Below the pieces are notes generated by a model. The model worked only from the letters and a program-made list of their open reading frames with translations. It was not told the origin of the DNA and did no database searches. This document shows positions 63,201 through 64,000 of a stretch of 64,000 nt of DNA, in pieces. The DNA comes from Neodiprion pinetum. Taxonomy: Eukaryota > Arthropoda > Insecta > Hymenoptera > Diprionidae. The position numbers were made by a program, and so were the translations under genes. Position 1 is the stretch's first letter, and the number at the start of each line of letters is the position of its first letter. The DNA lies in the NCBI RefSeq assembly GCF_021155775.2, contig NC_060233.1, positions 26,205,456-26,269,455 on the forward strand, in the 5' to 3' direction.

Positions 63201-64000
63201 ATCTATTACACAAGAAAAATTTGTGAGCATAAACTACAAATTATTGTTCTCCTTTGTCGTCGGTGCTGATTATACGCTTGTTCTGATTCGTTGAAATGGA
63301 TGCTTAACGACCGGCGGGTAAATAACCGTTAGTTAAAGACACTATAGTTTCCGACGAATCTTTTCTGCGTAAATAAGTGCTTGTCACATCCGGGTTCAGT
63401 ATATTTACGCAGCTATAGTACAACATACGATATCCTATGCAATGCACATGAGAGAAAAAAGTCACTCTCAGCAGACACCTGGCATACGGAGGATATACAT
63501 TAAAAGTTTTCGGTGGATTTGCCGGAGGGTTTCGCCTTTGTGCAGTGTTGTAGGGGCAGAATATATATACATACAGTTGACTAAGCACAACTAAAGCATA
63601 CCCTTTTATTAACTTGGTGTCTCCGATGCAGCAGAGACCGGCGCGTTTGTGCCGCCTCTGCGGTACCGTATTGTTTCGTATAATTCCAATTGATCTGGCT
63701 AGAACGACCCGAAACAAAGCGATCGACTATTCATCCCCCTCTCACTGATTGCGGAAGTTTAATCAGAAAGGGGAAAGAAAACTAAAAACAATAGAAAGCT
63801 GAAAGTTTGTAAAATGGCCAGTCGTTGATTTGGAGTTGGAAATGATCTCGAACGAATGTTTCAGAGAGGCTGGATTGCAGTACGTGAGAATATTCCGAGG
63901 AGTGCACAGTTGGGATTTGGTTGGAGTTCGCGTGCGGTTATAAAATAACATTACAAAACCAGAGGCTGCAATTCAAAGGCAATCAAGGTAGCGAAGGGTT

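Larger units (their letters stand above)
50202..64000. other. Non-coding stretch to the window end
   Basis: Contains a C-rich run (53903-53920), a 14-base palindrome with an E-box core (53791-53804), an 11-base tandem repeat (59210-59241) and CAG-type repeats (60213-60235 and about 60870-60885). No exon is assigned. A GC-rich patch at about 60680-60950 is open in several frames at once, which is composition and not evidence of a gene. Confidence 0.4.

Overview
The window looks like a piece of an insect nuclear genome. It is AT-leaning and intron-rich, with many short homopolymer and dinucleotide runs. Two exons can be recognised with confidence. Both lie on the minus strand and together encode the first immunoglobulin (Ig1) domain of Lar, the LAR-type receptor protein tyrosine phosphatase that acts in axon guidance and synapse growth. 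A hymenopteran source fits the close match to insect Lar, the interstitial TTAGG motifs and the CpG-containing GC-rich islands, but that placement is inference.

Layout: positions 1-7480 are the intron 3' of the second recognised Lar exon. They carry a 100-base assembly gap and a G-rich quadruplex-type tract, and no further Lar exon is visible. The two exons lie at 7481-7639 and 8542-8673, with a 902-base intron between them. Only 85 bases upstream of the 8673 exon (to its right on the map) sits a complete but dead Tc1-family transposon (8759-10137). It has TA target duplications, about 200-base inverted repeats with internal direct repeats, and a transposase relic that has lost its third catalytic residue to a stop codon.

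From 10138 to 64000 no exon could be assigned to a known protein. The simplest reading is that most of this is the long 5' intron region of Lar, whose signal-peptide exon was not found. Parts could belong to other genes. Exon-like candidates are listed as findings with low confidence: a signal-peptide ORF at 19.3 kb, a 227-codon stop-free frame in AT-rich DNA at 25.6 kb, a GC-rich island at 33.4 kb, an ATG-GCC-ACG micro-exon followed by a consensus donor at 41.37 kb, a secreted-looking minus ORF at 40 kb and a leucine-run ATG ORF at 60.2 kb.

No rRNA, tRNA, CRISPR array or prokaryotic operon was seen. All calls come from reading the sequence and recalled family motifs; no alignment, splice model or transcript data were available.
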